Assembly (NCBI GenBank): GCA_963833605.1 | Contig: CAWHYZ010000016.1 | Location: 62,001-126,000 of the forward strand | DNA length: 64,000 bases | DNA from: JAFAXD01 sp963833605 | Lineage (GTDB): Bacteria > Pseudomonadota > Alphaproteobacteria > Rhizobiales > Xanthobacteraceae | Reading direction: 5' to 3' | Part shown: one piece after another, positions 15,473 to 24,989 of the stretch | Layout: each line of letters opens with the position of its first letter | Position numbering within the stretch: the stretch's first letter is position 1 | Translations under genes and position numbers: made by a program | The notes under the pieces: generated by a model | Databases searched by the model: none | Told to the model about the DNA's origin: nothing | What the model saw: only the letters and a program-made list of their open reading frames with translations

Positions 15473-18400
15473 ATGGCGCTCAAGCAAGTCACTCTCGCCG
15501 ACAAATACGATCTCGCCCAGGACCGCATCTTCGTTACCGGTTATCAGGCGCTTGTGCGCATGTGCCTGGTGCAGAAGGAGCGCGATCGCCGCGCCGGCCT
15601 CAACACCGCGGGCTACATCACCGGCTATCGGGGCTCGCCCCTGGGCGGACTCGACTACCAGTTCCAGCGCGCCGAGGGCGTGCTCAACCCGAACGACATC
15701 GTCTTCCAGGCAGGCCTCAATGAGGATTTGGCCGCTACCGCGCTTTGGGGCTCGCAGCAGGCCGAACTGCGCGGCGAGGGCAAGTATGATGGCGTGTTTG
15801 GCATCTGGTATGGCAAGGGACCCGGCGTCGACCGCTCCGGTGACGTACTGCGCCATGCCAATTTCGCCGGCACGTCGAAACACGGTGGTGTGCTCGCGCT
15901 GATGGGCGACGACCATACGGCCGAGTCCTCGACCACCGCGCATCAGTCCGAATTCAACTTCGTCGATGTGATGATCCCGATCCTCAACCCGGCCGGGGTA
16001 CAGGAAATCATCGACTACGGCCTCTATGGCTGGGCCATGTCGCGCTTTTGCGGCACCTGGGTCGGCCTCAAATGCATGCACGAGACGGTCGAATCGACCG
16101 CAGTGATCGAAGGTCACCCGGAGCGGCTCGATATCGTCACGCCGACGGACTTCGTGATGCCCGAGGGCGGGCTCAACATCCGGCTGCGCGACACCATCCT
16201 CGGCATGGAGGCGCGCCTGCACGATTACAAGCGCGACGCCATGCTGGCGTTCGTACGCGCCAACAAGCTCAACCGCGTGATCACTTCGGGCGGGCGCACG
16301 CCCCGGATCGGCGTCATTACGGTCGGCAAGAGCTATCTCGACGTCCGCCAGGCGCTCGATGAGCTCGGCCTCGACGAGGTCAAGTGCAACGACTACGGCC
16401 TTCGCATCCACAAGATCGCCTGTCCGTGGCCGATCAGCCGCCGCGAGCTTGCGGAGTTCGCGCAGGGGCTCGAGCTCATCATCGTGGTCGAGGAGAAGCG
16501 CTCGCTGATCGAGGTGCAGGTGCGCGAGGAGCTCTACGGCACCGCCAACCAGCCGATCTGCATCGGCAAGAAGGACGAGCAGGGCAATTGGCTGTTTCCG
16601 GTCAAGGCTGCGCTTGATCCCAACGACGTGGCGATCTGCATCGGCGAACGGCTTGTCAAATACGTGCGCAACGAGGACCTGGCGGGCCGGGTAGCGCGGC
16701 TCAAAGAGGCCCAGCTCGCGCTCGCGCAGGCGCAGGACGTGGCCATCCGGCTGCCGTATTTCTGCTCCGGCTGCCCGCACAACACCTCGACGGTCGTACC
16801 GGAAGGCATGCGCGCCTATGCCGGCATCGGCTGCCATTTCATGGCGCAGTGGATGGACCGCAACACGCTCGGCTTCACTCAGATGGGCGGCGAGGGCGCC
16901 AACTGGATCGGGGAAGCGCCGTTCTCCAAGCGCGCGCATGTGTTTCAGAACCTCGGCGACGGCACCTACAACCACTCGGGCTATCTCGCGATCCGCGCCG
17001 CGATCGCGGCCGGCGTCAACATCACCTACAAGATCCTTTACAACGACGCGGTCGCGATGACCGGCGGCCAAAAGAACGACGGCGGGCTTACGGTCGATCA
17101 GATCGCTCGCCAGGTCGCGGCCGAGGGCGCGAAGCGGGTGGTGCTCGTCACCAACGAGCGCTGGCGCTACACCAGCAAGACGCAATGGCCTGCCGGGATG
17201 GCCATTCACGAGCGCGAAGACCTCGACGCCGTGCAACGCGAACTTGCCGCGATTCCGGGCTGTACGGTCTTGATCTACGATCAAACCTGCGCGGCCGAGA
17301 AGCGGCGCCGGCGCAAGCGCGGCCAATATCCGGATCCCGATAAGCGCGTGATCATCAACGAACTCGTGTGCGAGGGCTGCGGCGACTGCGGCGTTCAGTC
17401 GAACTGCGTCTCGGTGCAGCCTCTGGAAACCGAATTCGGGCGCAAGCGCACGATCGACCAATCCAATTGCAACAAGGATTTTTCCTGCGTGAAGGGCTTC
17501 TGCCCGTCATTCGTCACGGTCGAAGGCGCGACCCTGAAGAAGGGCCAGGCGATCGCTGCACCGGCTGACTTGCCGCTGCCGCCTGAACCGATGCTGCCGG
17601 ACATCGGACAGACATACGGCGTCATCGTTACTGGAGTCGGCGGCACCGGCATCGTGACGGTCGGCGCCATCCTGGGAATGGCGGCACATCTCGAAGGCAA
17701 GGGCGTCGGTGTGCTCGACATGGCCGGGCTGGCGCAGAAAGGCGGTGCGGTGCAGAGCCACATCCGCATTGCTCGCAGGCCCGAGGAGATTCATGCGATC
17801 CGAGTCGCTGCGCGCGACGCCGACCTCGTGATCGGCGGCGACATTGTGGTGGCCGGCAACAAGAAGGTGCTGGCGGCGGCGACGCTCGGCCGCACCCATA
17901 TGGTGATCAATACCGCCGAAGTGCTGCCCGGCGAATTCACCCGCAATACCGAGTTTTCACTGCCGACCGAACGGCTCAAACGCGCCATTACGGCCGCGGC
18001 CGGTCGTGACAGAACGCACTTCCTGGATGCGGCGCGCCTCGCAACCGCGCTGCTCGGCCAATCCATCGGCGCCAACATGTTCCTGGTTGGTTACGCCTAC
18101 CAGATCGGCGCACTGCCGCTCTCAGCGGCAGCGATCGAGCACGCGCTCGAACTCAACGGCGAAGCGGTCGCCATGAATATCGCGGCCTTCCGCTGGGGTC
18201 GGCGCGCTGCCGCTGACCTCAAGGCCGTAGAAGCCAACGTGCCGCGGCCCGAGGCCATCGATCCGGCGCGCAGGCTGTCGCAATCGTTTGACGAAATTGT
18301 CGCGCGCCGGGTCGCGTTCCTGACCGATTATCAGAATGCCGCTTATGCGGCGCGCTATCAGGCCTTGGTCGACAAAGCACAAGCGGTCGAGGTCGCGAAG

Positions 18401-18949
18401 GCGCCTGGCAAGTCGGGGTTTGCGGAGGCAGTCGCGCGCTATTTGTTCAAGCTGATGGCCTACAAGGACGAGTACGAGGTGGCGCGGCTCTATACCGAGC
18501 CATCTTTCGAACGGCAGGTGCGTAACGAACTGGGCGGCGAGCAGCTGCGCTATCACGTGCACCTCGCGCCGCCGCTGTTCGCCCGCAAAGACAAGATCAC
18601 CGGCGTCCCGCGCAAGATCACGTTCGGCCCGTGGATGTTCCAGGTCTTCCACCTGCTTGCGAAGCTGAAGGTCCTGCGCGGCACCGCGTTCGATCCGTTC
18701 GGCTACACCGTGGAGCGCCAGACCGAACGCGCGCTTGTGCGCGATTATGAAGCCTTGCTCGACGAGATCTTCGCCAAGCTCAAGCCTGATAACCACCACC
18801 TGGCCGTGGGGCTGGCCGCCATTCCGGACAAGATCCGCGGGTTTGGCCACATCAAGCAGCGCAATCTCAAGACCGCCAAGGCCGACGAGAGCGCGCTGCT
18901 GGAGCAGTTCCGGGCAAGTCCGACGCCACTGCTCAAGGCTGCCGAATAG
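15473..18949 (+). CDS. Indolepyruvate:ferredoxin oxidoreductase, fused subunits
   Basis: A 1158-residue fused 2-oxoacid:ferredoxin oxidoreductase. It oxidatively decarboxylates aryl pyruvates (indole-, phenylpyruvate) to aryl-acetyl-CoA with ferredoxin. N-terminal pyrimidine-binding part (GYITGYRGSPLGGLD), thiamine diphosphate part (SGCPHNTSTVVPEGMRAYAGIGC; GDGTYNHSGY), iron-sulfur cysteines at about 632-690 (CEGCGDCGVQSNC, CVKGFCP) and a gamma domain from about 720 (GVGGTGIVTVGAILGMA). Start ATG follows GGAGGCCCGAGCG. The downstream ligases and amino-acid-type transporter fit aromatic acid catabolism. Confidence 0.9.
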   Translation: MALKQVTLADKYDLAQDRIFVTGYQALVRMCLVQKERDRRAGLNTAGYITGYRGSPLGGLDYQFQRAEGVLNPNDIVFQAGLNEDLAATALWGSQQAELRGEGKYDGVFGIWYGKGPGVDRSGDVLRHANFAGTSKHGGVLALMGDDHTAESSTTAHQSEFNFVDVMIPILNPAGVQEIIDYGLYGWAMSRFCGTWVGLKCMHETVESTAVIEGHPERLDIVTPTDFVMPEGGLNIRLRDTILGMEARLHDYKRDAMLAFVRANKLNRVITSGGRTPRIGVITVGKSYLDVRQALDELGLDEVKCNDYGLRIHKIACPWPISRRELAEFAQGLELIIVVEEKRSLIEVQVREELYGTANQPICIGKKDEQGNWLFPVKAALDPNDVAICIGERLVKYVRNEDLAGRVARLKEAQLALAQAQDVAIRLPYFCSGCPHNTSTVVPEGMRAYAGIGCHFMAQWMDRNTLGFTQMGGEGANWIGEAPFSKRAHVFQNLGDGTYNHSGYLAIRAAIAAGVNITYKILYNDAVAMTGGQKNDGGLTVDQIARQVAAEGAKRVVLVTNERWRYTSKTQWPAGMAIHEREDLDAVQRELAAIPGCTVLIYDQTCAAEKRRRRKRGQYPDPDKRVIINELVCEGCGDCGVQSNCVSVQPLETEFGRKRTIDQSNCNKDFSCVKGFCPSFVTVEGATLKKGQAIAAPADLPLPPEPMLPDIGQTYGVIVTGVGGTGIVTVGAILGMAAHLEGKGVGVLDMAGLAQKGGAVQSHIRIARRPEEIHAIRVAARDADLVIGGDIVVAGNKKVLAAATLGRTHMVINTAEVLPGEFTRNTEFSLPTERLKRAITAAAGRDRTHFLDAARLATALLGQSIGANMFLVGYAYQIGALPLSAAAIEHALELNGEAVAMNIAAFRWGRRAAADLKAVEANVPRPEAIDPARRLSQSFDEIVARRVAFLTDYQNAAYAARYQALVDKAQAVEVAKAPGKSGFAEAVARYLFKLMAYKDEYEVARLYTEPSFERQVRNELGGEQLRYHVHLAPPLFARKDKITGVPRKITFGPWMFQVFHLLAKLKVLRGTAFDPFGYTVERQTERALVRDYEALLDEIFAKLKPDNHHLAVGLAAIPDKIRGFGHIKQRNLKTAKADESALLEQFRASPTPLLKAAE

Positions 18950-18962
18950 CAGCGCGTGTGGC

Positions 18963-19637
18963 GTGATATCGGCGGACCATCTGCGGCGCATTGCGTTCTG
19001 GTCGCATGATCTTGGCGAGGCGGAAGTCGAGCGCGCGCGCCGCGGCATTGTCGAGAAGTCGTTCGCCAAGGGTGCCTACATCTGTCACCGCGGCGACCGC
19101 CTCGATTCCTGGACCGGTGTCACCAGCGGCATCATCAAGCTTTCGACGATCTCCAGCACCGGCAAGGCGGTGACGCTCGCCGGCGTACGCGCGGGCGGCT
19201 GGTTCGGCGAGGGCACGCTGCTCAAGGACGAGCCGCGTCAGTACGACCTGGTGGCACTGCGCGACAGCAGCATGGCGCTGATGAGCCGCGCCACTTTCTT
19301 CTGGCTGTTCGAGAACAGCGTTGCGTTCAACCGGTTCCTGGTGCGGCAGTTCAATGAGCGGCTCGGGCAATTCATCGCGCTGGTTGAATACGACCGTATG
19401 CTTGATGCACCGGGACGGCTCGCCCGCAGCATCGCCTGGCTGTTCAATCCCGTGCTTTACCGGGATCTCGGTATGCATCTCGATATTTCACAGGAGGAGC
19501 TCGGCTTGCTGTCCGGCATGTCGCGGCAGGTCGCCAACGAGAGCCTCAAGCTGCTCGAAAGCAAGGGACTGCTGCGTATCGAGCATGGGGGCATTACCGT
19601 GCTCGACGTCGCGCGCTTAAGCCGTTTCGGGGGATAG
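18963..19637 (+). CDS. Crp/Fnr-family transcriptional regulator
   Basis: A 224-residue regulator with a cyclic-nucleotide-binding-like beta roll (GAYICHRGDRLDSWTGVTSGIIKLS; GGWFGEGTLLKDEPRQYD) and a C-terminal winged helix (ISQEELGLLSGMSRQVANESLKLLESKGLL). It lacks the N-terminal cysteine cluster of oxygen-sensing Fnr, so it is Crp-type with an unknown ligand. GTG at 18963 starts 14 bases after the oxidoreductase stop; no strong ribosome site is visible. Location suggests it controls the transporter and CoA-ligase genes downstream. A hairpin with 8-bp arms (19767-19785) lies after it, followed by only three Ts. Confidence 0.8.
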   Translation: MISADHLRRIAFWSHDLGEAEVERARRGIVEKSFAKGAYICHRGDRLDSWTGVTSGIIKLSTISSTGKAVTLAGVRAGGWFGEGTLLKDEPRQYDLVALRDSSMALMSRATFFWLFENSVAFNRFLVRQFNERLGQFIALVEYDRMLDAPGRLARSIAWLFNPVLYRDLGMHLDISQEELGLLSGMSRQVANESLKLLESKGLLRIEHGGITVLDVARLSRFGG

Positions 19638-19933
19638 AGCGGGCGCAGAACACCGCGCTACGTTAAAGTATAAGTTGCGCCGGGTCTGTCAAGCAATCGG
19701 CTGAAAGCACTGCGGGTCAGGCTATTGATGCAGCCGCGATCGACGAAGCGCCCGATATGTTCGAGCCGGGCCGACGCTCGGCCCGTTTGAGGCTCTCGAA
19801 CTTTGTGTTGAGACGCCTGCGACTTGACCCTGTTCGGGGGCTGCTTTCAAATCGCGGAAAATCCCGGCGAACCGGGCAGAGAGGACTTTTCGACGCGCGC
19901 AGCGTCTGCTGCGCGTCTGTGGGAGGAAGCGGC

Positions 19934-21925
19934 ATGCACACCGCCGCGCGTGCGGAGCCACCCGTCCGGGAGCCGGATACGTTCCCTAAGTTATTGATTT
20001 GTAACGCTGAAACCATGCGTGGCCGGCCTGCCATGCGACACAAGGATTTGGGCATCTGGCAGACCTGGAGCTGGGATGCGGTGCTCGATGAGGTGCGCGC
20101 CTTCTCGCTCGGCCTGGCCGAACTCGGCCTCAAGCGCGGCGACAAAGTCGCCATCGTGGGCACGAATCGACCCCGGCTCTACTGGGCCATGTGCGCCGTC
20201 CAGGCGCAGGGCGCGGTGCCGGTACCGATCTACTCGGACTCGGTTGCCGACGAGATGGCCTACGTGCTCGAGCACGCCGAGGTCACCATCGCGGTCGCCG
20301 AAGACCAGGAGCAGGTCGACAAGATCATTTCGGTGTCGGACCGCCTGCACGGCCTCACTCATATCGTCTACGACGAGCCGCGCGGGCTGCGCGATTACGA
20401 CCACACCCACCTGCACTGGATCACCGACGTCCAAAAGCGCGGGCGCGCCAAACTCGAGTCGGATCCGGCTGCCGCAACGTCCTGGCAATCGAGCGTCGAC
20501 CTCACCAAGGGCTCCGACCTCGCCGTCCTTCTGTACACCTCGGGAACCACCGGCCGTCCCAAGGGGGTGATGCTGACCTTTGACAATTTGATCATCTCGG
20601 CGCGCAACGGCAATCTGTTCGATCACCTCGGCAGTGGCGAAGAGGTCATCGCCTATCTGCCGCTCGCCTGGGTCGGCGATCACGTGTTCTCGTATGCGCA
20701 GTCCTACACGGCCGGGTTCTGCGTCAACTGCCCGGAGGCGCCCGAGACCGTCGTCGAGGACCGGCGCGAGATCGGCACCACCTACGCATTCGCACCCCCG
20801 CGGGTCTACGAGAACCTGCTCACGCTGACCATGGTGCGCATGGAGGATGCGGGGGCGCTCAAGCGCAGCATGTTTCACTACTTCATCGGCCTCGCGCGCC
20901 GCTGGGGCGAGAAGATTCTCAACCGCGAGCCGGTGCCGCTCTACGCCCGGCTGCTGTACGGGCTCGGCGAGATTCTGGTTTATGGCCCGCTCAAAAACCG
21001 CTACGGCCTCTCCCGCATCCGTGTCGCCTATACGGCCGGCGAGGCGATCGGCCCGGAGATCTTCCGTTTCTATCGCGCGCTCGGCATCAATCTCAAACAA
21101 CTGTACGGTCAGACCGAAGCCTCGGTCTACATCACGGCCCAGCCCGACGGCGAAATCTTTGCCGATACAGTCGGCAAGCCCAATATCGGGGTTGACCTGC
21201 GGATCGCAGACAACGGCGAGGTGCAGTTCAAATCGCCGGGGGTGTTCGTCGGATACTACAAGGACCCAGACAAGACCCGCGAGACCAAGACCGAAGACGG
21301 CTGGGTGCGCACCGGCGACGCCGGCCTCATCGACGAGCGTACCGGCCATCTCAAGATCATTGATCGTGCCAAGGACGTCGGCCGACTCAATGACGGCACC
21401 CTGTTTGCGCCGAAATATCTCGAGAACAAGCTCAAGTTCTATCCCAACATCAAAGAGGCGGTGGCGCTCGGCGACAAGCGCGATTTCGTTACCGTCATGC
21501 TCAACATCGATCTGGTTGCGGTCGGAAGCTGGGCCGAGCGCAACAATGTAGTCTACGGCACCTATCAGGAGCTCGCTGCCCATCCGCTGGTCCACGACAT
21601 GCTCGAAGCGCATGTGCGTGAGGTGAATCGGTCGCTCGCCGAGGAGCGGGCGATGGCGGGCGCACAGATCAGGCGCTTCCTGGTTCTGCCTAAAGAGCTT
21701 GACGCTGACGACGGAGAACTCACCCGCACCATGAAGGTACGCCGCGGCCTGATCGGCGAGCGCTATGCGTCGTTCGTGCGCGCGCTCTATGACGGTTCGG
21801 CGCAAGCGTCGATTGCGACCGAGGTCACGTTCGAGGACGGGCGAAAGGGCACCATCAACGCCCGGGTCGCAATCCGCGACGTGCCGGTCGAGGGCGCAGT
21901 AGCCGTCATGGGCAAGGCCGCATGA
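19934..21925 (+). CDS. Long-chain acyl-CoA synthetase-like AMP-binding ligase
   Basis: A 663-residue adenylate-forming enzyme that activates a carboxylic acid to its CoA thioester. The P-loop LLYTSGTTGRPKGVM, the motif GQTEAS and the hinge region DGWVRTGDAG are intact. Length and N-terminus (KDLGIWQTWSWDAVLDEVRAF) fit the FadD15/LACS group usually linked to Liv-type transporters. ATG at 19934 is chosen for the GGGAGGA site 7 bases upstream. The 296-base leader before it holds an inverted repeat GACGCGC/GCGCGTC (19892-19917) close to the start. Its last four bases (ATGA) overlap livG, so translation is coupled. Confidence 0.85.
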   Translation: MHTAARAEPPVREPDTFPKLLICNAETMRGRPAMRHKDLGIWQTWSWDAVLDEVRAFSLGLAELGLKRGDKVAIVGTNRPRLYWAMCAVQAQGAVPVPIYSDSVADEMAYVLEHAEVTIAVAEDQEQVDKIISVSDRLHGLTHIVYDEPRGLRDYDHTHLHWITDVQKRGRAKLESDPAAATSWQSSVDLTKGSDLAVLLYTSGTTGRPKGVMLTFDNLIISARNGNLFDHLGSGEEVIAYLPLAWVGDHVFSYAQSYTAGFCVNCPEAPETVVEDRREIGTTYAFAPPRVYENLLTLTMVRMEDAGALKRSMFHYFIGLARRWGEKILNREPVPLYARLLYGLGEILVYGPLKNRYGLSRIRVAYTAGEAIGPEIFRFYRALGINLKQLYGQTEASVYITAQPDGEIFADTVGKPNIGVDLRIADNGEVQFKSPGVFVGYYKDPDKTRETKTEDGWVRTGDAGLIDERTGHLKIIDRAKDVGRLNDGTLFAPKYLENKLKFYPNIKEAVALGDKRDFVTVMLNIDLVAVGSWAERNNVVYGTYQELAAHPLVHDMLEAHVREVNRSLAEERAMAGAQIRRFLVLPKELDADDGELTRTMKVRRGLIGERYASFVRALYDGSAQASIATEVTFEDGRKGTINARVAIRDVPVEGAVAVMGKAA

Positions 21926-22722
21926 GGGCGCGCGGGCAAGCCGACGTTGCCGCCGGCGAGGCGCTGCTGTCGGTCGAAAACGTGTCGCTTACTTTCGGCG
22001 GCGTGAGGGCGCTGAGCGATGTCTCCTTCGACATCCGCAAAGGCGAGATCCGCGCCATCATCGGGCCGAATGGCGCCGGCAAGACCTCGATGCTCAACGT
22101 CATCAACGGCTTCTATCAGCCGCAGCACGGCCGCATCACGTTCAGGGGCCGAACGCGCACCAAGATGCGTCCGCATGAAGCAGCGCGCGGCGGCATCGCC
22201 CGCACGTTCCAGAACGTCGCGCTGTTTCGCGGTATGAGCGCGCTCGACAACGTCATGGCCGGTCGATCGCTTGCCATGCACGTGAATTTCTTCTGGCAAC
22301 TCGTGCGTTACGGCCCGGCGATGGCGGAGGAGGTGGCGCACCGTCGCCGGGTCGAAGAGATCATCGATTTCCTGGAAATCGCGCATATCCGCAAGGTACC
22401 GGTCGGGCGCCTGCCGTACGGGCTGCAGAAGCGGGTCGAGCTCGGACGTGCGCTCGCCATGGAGCCCGATTTGCTGCTGCTCGATGAGCCGATGGCCGGC
22501 ATGAACATCGAAGAAAAAGAGGACATGTCGCGCTTCGTTCTCGACGTCAACAATCAGTTCGGCACGACCATCGCGCTGATCGAGCACGACATGGGCGTGG
22601 TGATGGATTTGTCGGACCGGGTGGTGGTGCTCGACTACGGCCGCAAGATCGCCGACGGCACGCCCGACCACGTCAAGGGCGACCGGGCCGTGATCGACGC
22701 CTATCTGGGTGTCGCGCATTGA
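21922..22722 (+). CDS. livG: LivG-type ABC transporter ATPase
   Basis: A 266-residue ATPase of a branched-chain amino acid-type (HAAT) ABC importer. Walker A is GPNGAGKTS (about 48-56) and Walker B is LLLLDEP followed by MAGMN, typical of LivG. The signature region reads LPYGLQKRVELGRAL, the variant usual in this LivG subgroup. The switch histidine is in LIEHDMG. The start overlaps the ligase stop by four bases. The tight link with an acyl-CoA synthetase suggests that the imported substrate is an organic acid rather than leucine. Confidence 0.88.
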   Translation: MRARGQADVAAGEALLSVENVSLTFGGVRALSDVSFDIRKGEIRAIIGPNGAGKTSMLNVINGFYQPQHGRITFRGRTRTKMRPHEAARGGIARTFQNVALFRGMSALDNVMAGRSLAMHVNFFWQLVRYGPAMAEEVAHRRRVEEIIDFLEIAHIRKVPVGRLPYGLQKRVELGRALAMEPDLLLLDEPMAGMNIEEKEDMSRFVLDVNNQFGTTIALIEHDMGVVMDLSDRVVVLDYGRKIADGTPDHVKGDRAVIDAYLGVAH

Positions 22723-22849
22723 GGACGATGATGCCCGCGATGGCGCAACCTACGATGATCGGGCGATGTCCTGATGCATGGCTTCGCCCATTGCCGCAGC
22801 GGGCCATGCCGGTCGCGAGGCCGGGGACCCGAGCGACGAGGGCGGCGGC

Positions 22850-23809
22850 GTGAGTATCCTCCTCTACAGAATTTTTCTTGATCCGTTCGTACAGATGGGT
22901 GCGGCGCCGGACCTCCTGGTGCAGACCTTGTGGGAAGGCTTGGTCGCCGGCGTTCTCTATGCGCTGATCGCGCTCGGTTTTGTCCTGATCTTCAAGGCGT
23001 CCGGCGTGTTCAACTTCGCCCAGGGCATCATGGTGGTATTCGCAGCGCTGACGCTGGTCGGCCTTTATGAACACGGCCTGCCGGCGTTCGTCGCCCTCGG
23101 TCTCACCATCGTGGTGATGTTCGGCCTCGCGTTTGCGGTCGAACGGTTGATGCTGCGCCCGCTGGTGAACCAGCCCGACATCATCCTGTTCATGGCGACG
23201 TTTGGCCTCACCTATATCCTGATCGGCCTTGGCGAGATCGTGTTCGGCGGTGACCCCAAGGTGATGATCGCAGATCAGCTTTATCTGCCACGCGGCGCGA
23301 TCGACGTGAAGATGCTTGGCGGATTCGTGTCGCTGCAGAAGATCGACATCGCGGCCGCCGTCATCGCCTCCATTATGGTGGCGACGCTTGCGGTTTTCTT
23401 TCAGAAGACCCGCATCGGCCGCGCCCTGCGTGCCGTCGCCGATAGCCACCAGGCGGCGCTCTCGGTCGGCATTTCGCTCGAGCAGATCTGGGTGGTGGTG
23501 TGGTTCGCGGCCGGGATTGTCGCGCTGGCGACCGGCATCATGTGGGGCGCGCGCTCGAACGTCTCGTTCGCGCTCGAGATCATTGCGCTGAAGGCACTGC
23601 CGGTGCTGATTCTGGGCGGCTTCACCTCGATCCCTGGCGCGATCGTCGGTGGCGTCATCATCGGGGTCGGCGAGAAGCTGGGCGAGTTCTACTGGGGCCC
23701 GCTGATCGGCAGCGGGATCGAAAGCTGGCTCGCCTATGTGATTGCGCTGATTTTCCTGCTGTTCCGCCCGCAGGGCCTGTTCGGCGAAAAGATCATCGAA
23801 CGGATCTGA
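22850..23809 (+). CDS. livH: LivH-type ABC transporter permease
   Basis: A 319-residue inner-membrane permease with about eight hydrophobic segments, e.g. LWEGLVAGVLYALIALGFVL and IVGGVIIGVGEKLGEFYWG. The LivH motifs GVFNFAQG and RALRAVADSHQAALSVGI are present. GTG at 22850 is preferred because GAGGG lies 7 bases upstream; an ATG at 22778 would add a hydrophilic N-terminal extension unlike the family. It ends 5 bases before livM. Pairs with LivM to form the membrane channel. Confidence 0.82.
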   Translation: MSILLYRIFLDPFVQMGAAPDLLVQTLWEGLVAGVLYALIALGFVLIFKASGVFNFAQGIMVVFAALTLVGLYEHGLPAFVALGLTIVVMFGLAFAVERLMLRPLVNQPDIILFMATFGLTYILIGLGEIVFGGDPKVMIADQLYLPRGAIDVKMLGGFVSLQKIDIAAAVIASIMVATLAVFFQKTRIGRALRAVADSHQAALSVGISLEQIWVVVWFAAGIVALATGIMWGARSNVSFALEIIALKALPVLILGGFTSIPGAIVGGVIIGVGEKLGEFYWGPLIGSGIESWLAYVIALIFLLFRPQGLFGEKIIERI

Positions 23810-23814
23810 CCAAG

Positions 23815-24891
23815 ATGCTCTATCGCGAGGCCGGACAATACAAGACGAGCTACGCCGCCGACCAGGCGGTATTCCCGATATTGCAGGACCGCGTCGGCAT
23901 CGTGCTCATCCTGCTGATCGCGTTCGTGGTCATTCCGGTGACCGGAAGCTCGTTTTTGCTGCAGGCAATGATGATCCCGTTCTTGGTGTTCGGGCTCGCC
24001 ACCATCGGTCTCAACCTGTTGACCGGCTACACCGGTCTCCTGTCGCTCGGCACCGGAGCGTTCATGGGGGTCGGGGCGTTTGCCTGTTACAAGCTCACGA
24101 CGCTGGTGCCGAGCGTCAACATTCTGGTCTGGGTCGTCGCGTCGGGCTTTGTGGCAGCCGCGGTCGGCGTGCTGTTCGGATTGCCGTCGCTGCGCATTAA
24201 AGGCTTCTATCTCGCGGTCGCGACGCTGGCGGCGCAATTTTTCCTGTCGTGGTGCTTCATTCGTATCCCCTGGCTCTACAACTACAATATCTCGGCCGCG
24301 ATCGAGGTGCCGACCAAAACCTTGTTCGGGATCCCAATCACCGGGCCGACGGCGACACCGGTCACGCGCTACCTGATCGTTCTCACGATTGTCACCGCCA
24401 TGACCTGGATCGCCTCCAACCTGGTGCATGGCCGTATCGGCCGCATGTGGATGGCGGTGCGCGACATGGACATCGCTGCCGAGCTGATCGGCATCAAGCT
24501 CTACCGGACCAAGCTGCTCGCGTTTGCGGTCTCGTCGTTCTATTGCGGCGTGGCAGGCGCCATGCTCGCCTTCCTGTGGCTCGGGGCCGCCGAATCCGAG
24601 AGCTTCAACATCAATCAGTCGTTCCTGATCCTGTTCATGGTCATCATCGGCGGCCTCGGCAGCCTGACCGGCTCGTTCATCGGTGCAGCGTTCATTTGGG
24701 GGCTTCCGATCGTGCTGCGCACGGCGCCTGGCGTGTTCGGTCTGTCGATCAATGCGGCGACAGTCGAACATGTTCAATTCATGATAGTCGGGGTGTTGAT
24801 CATCCTGTTCCTGATCGTTGAGCCCAACGGGCTCGCCCGGCTCTGGCTGATCGGAAAGCAGAAACTAAGGGTGTGGCCTTTCCCGTACTGA
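23815..24891 (+). CDS. livM: LivM-type ABC transporter permease
   Basis: A 358-residue inner-membrane permease with about ten transmembrane helices. LivM hallmarks are GLNLLTGYTGLLSLGTGAFMGVGA (here cut for length: LLTGYTGLLSLG and GVGAFACY), LRIKGFYLAVATLA, RMWMAVRDMDIAAELIGI and GGLGSLTGSFIGAAF. ATG at 23815 gives a short cytoplasmic N-terminus. Longer in-frame starts overlap livH and are rejected. It works with LivH, LivG, LivF and the binding protein encoded next. Confidence 0.87.
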   Translation: MLYREAGQYKTSYAADQAVFPILQDRVGIVLILLIAFVVIPVTGSSFLLQAMMIPFLVFGLATIGLNLLTGYTGLLSLGTGAFMGVGAFACYKLTTLVPSVNILVWVVASGFVAAAVGVLFGLPSLRIKGFYLAVATLAAQFFLSWCFIRIPWLYNYNISAAIEVPTKTLFGIPITGPTATPVTRYLIVLTIVTAMTWIASNLVHGRIGRMWMAVRDMDIAAELIGIKLYRTKLLAFAVSSFYCGVAGAMLAFLWLGAAESESFNINQSFLILFMVIIGGLGSLTGSFIGAAFIWGLPIVLRTAPGVFGLSINAATVEHVQFMIVGVLIILFLIVEPNGLARLWLIGKQKLRVWPFPY

Positions 24892-24989
24892 CGGTGCACA
24901 CTCCGCCCAAATCCGCGTCCCGGCGATCCGGGACAAGGGTCGTTGATTGCCGGCTCGAGCAAAGGCCGGTTCCAAGAGGGAGAAACGTA

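Noticed and set aside
15362..17461. 699-codon open frame antisense to the indolepyruvate oxidoreductase
   Set aside because: Shadow frame caused by high GC content at third codon positions; no family likeness and no start signal.
18963..19637. Oxygen-sensing Fnr/FixK-type assignment for the Crp-family regulator
   Set aside because: The N-terminal cysteine cluster needed for a 4Fe-4S sensor is missing.
22778..22849. Upstream ATG start for the LivH-type permease
   Set aside because: It would add 24 hydrophilic residues unlike LivH proteins; GTG at 22850 has a better placed GAGGG site.
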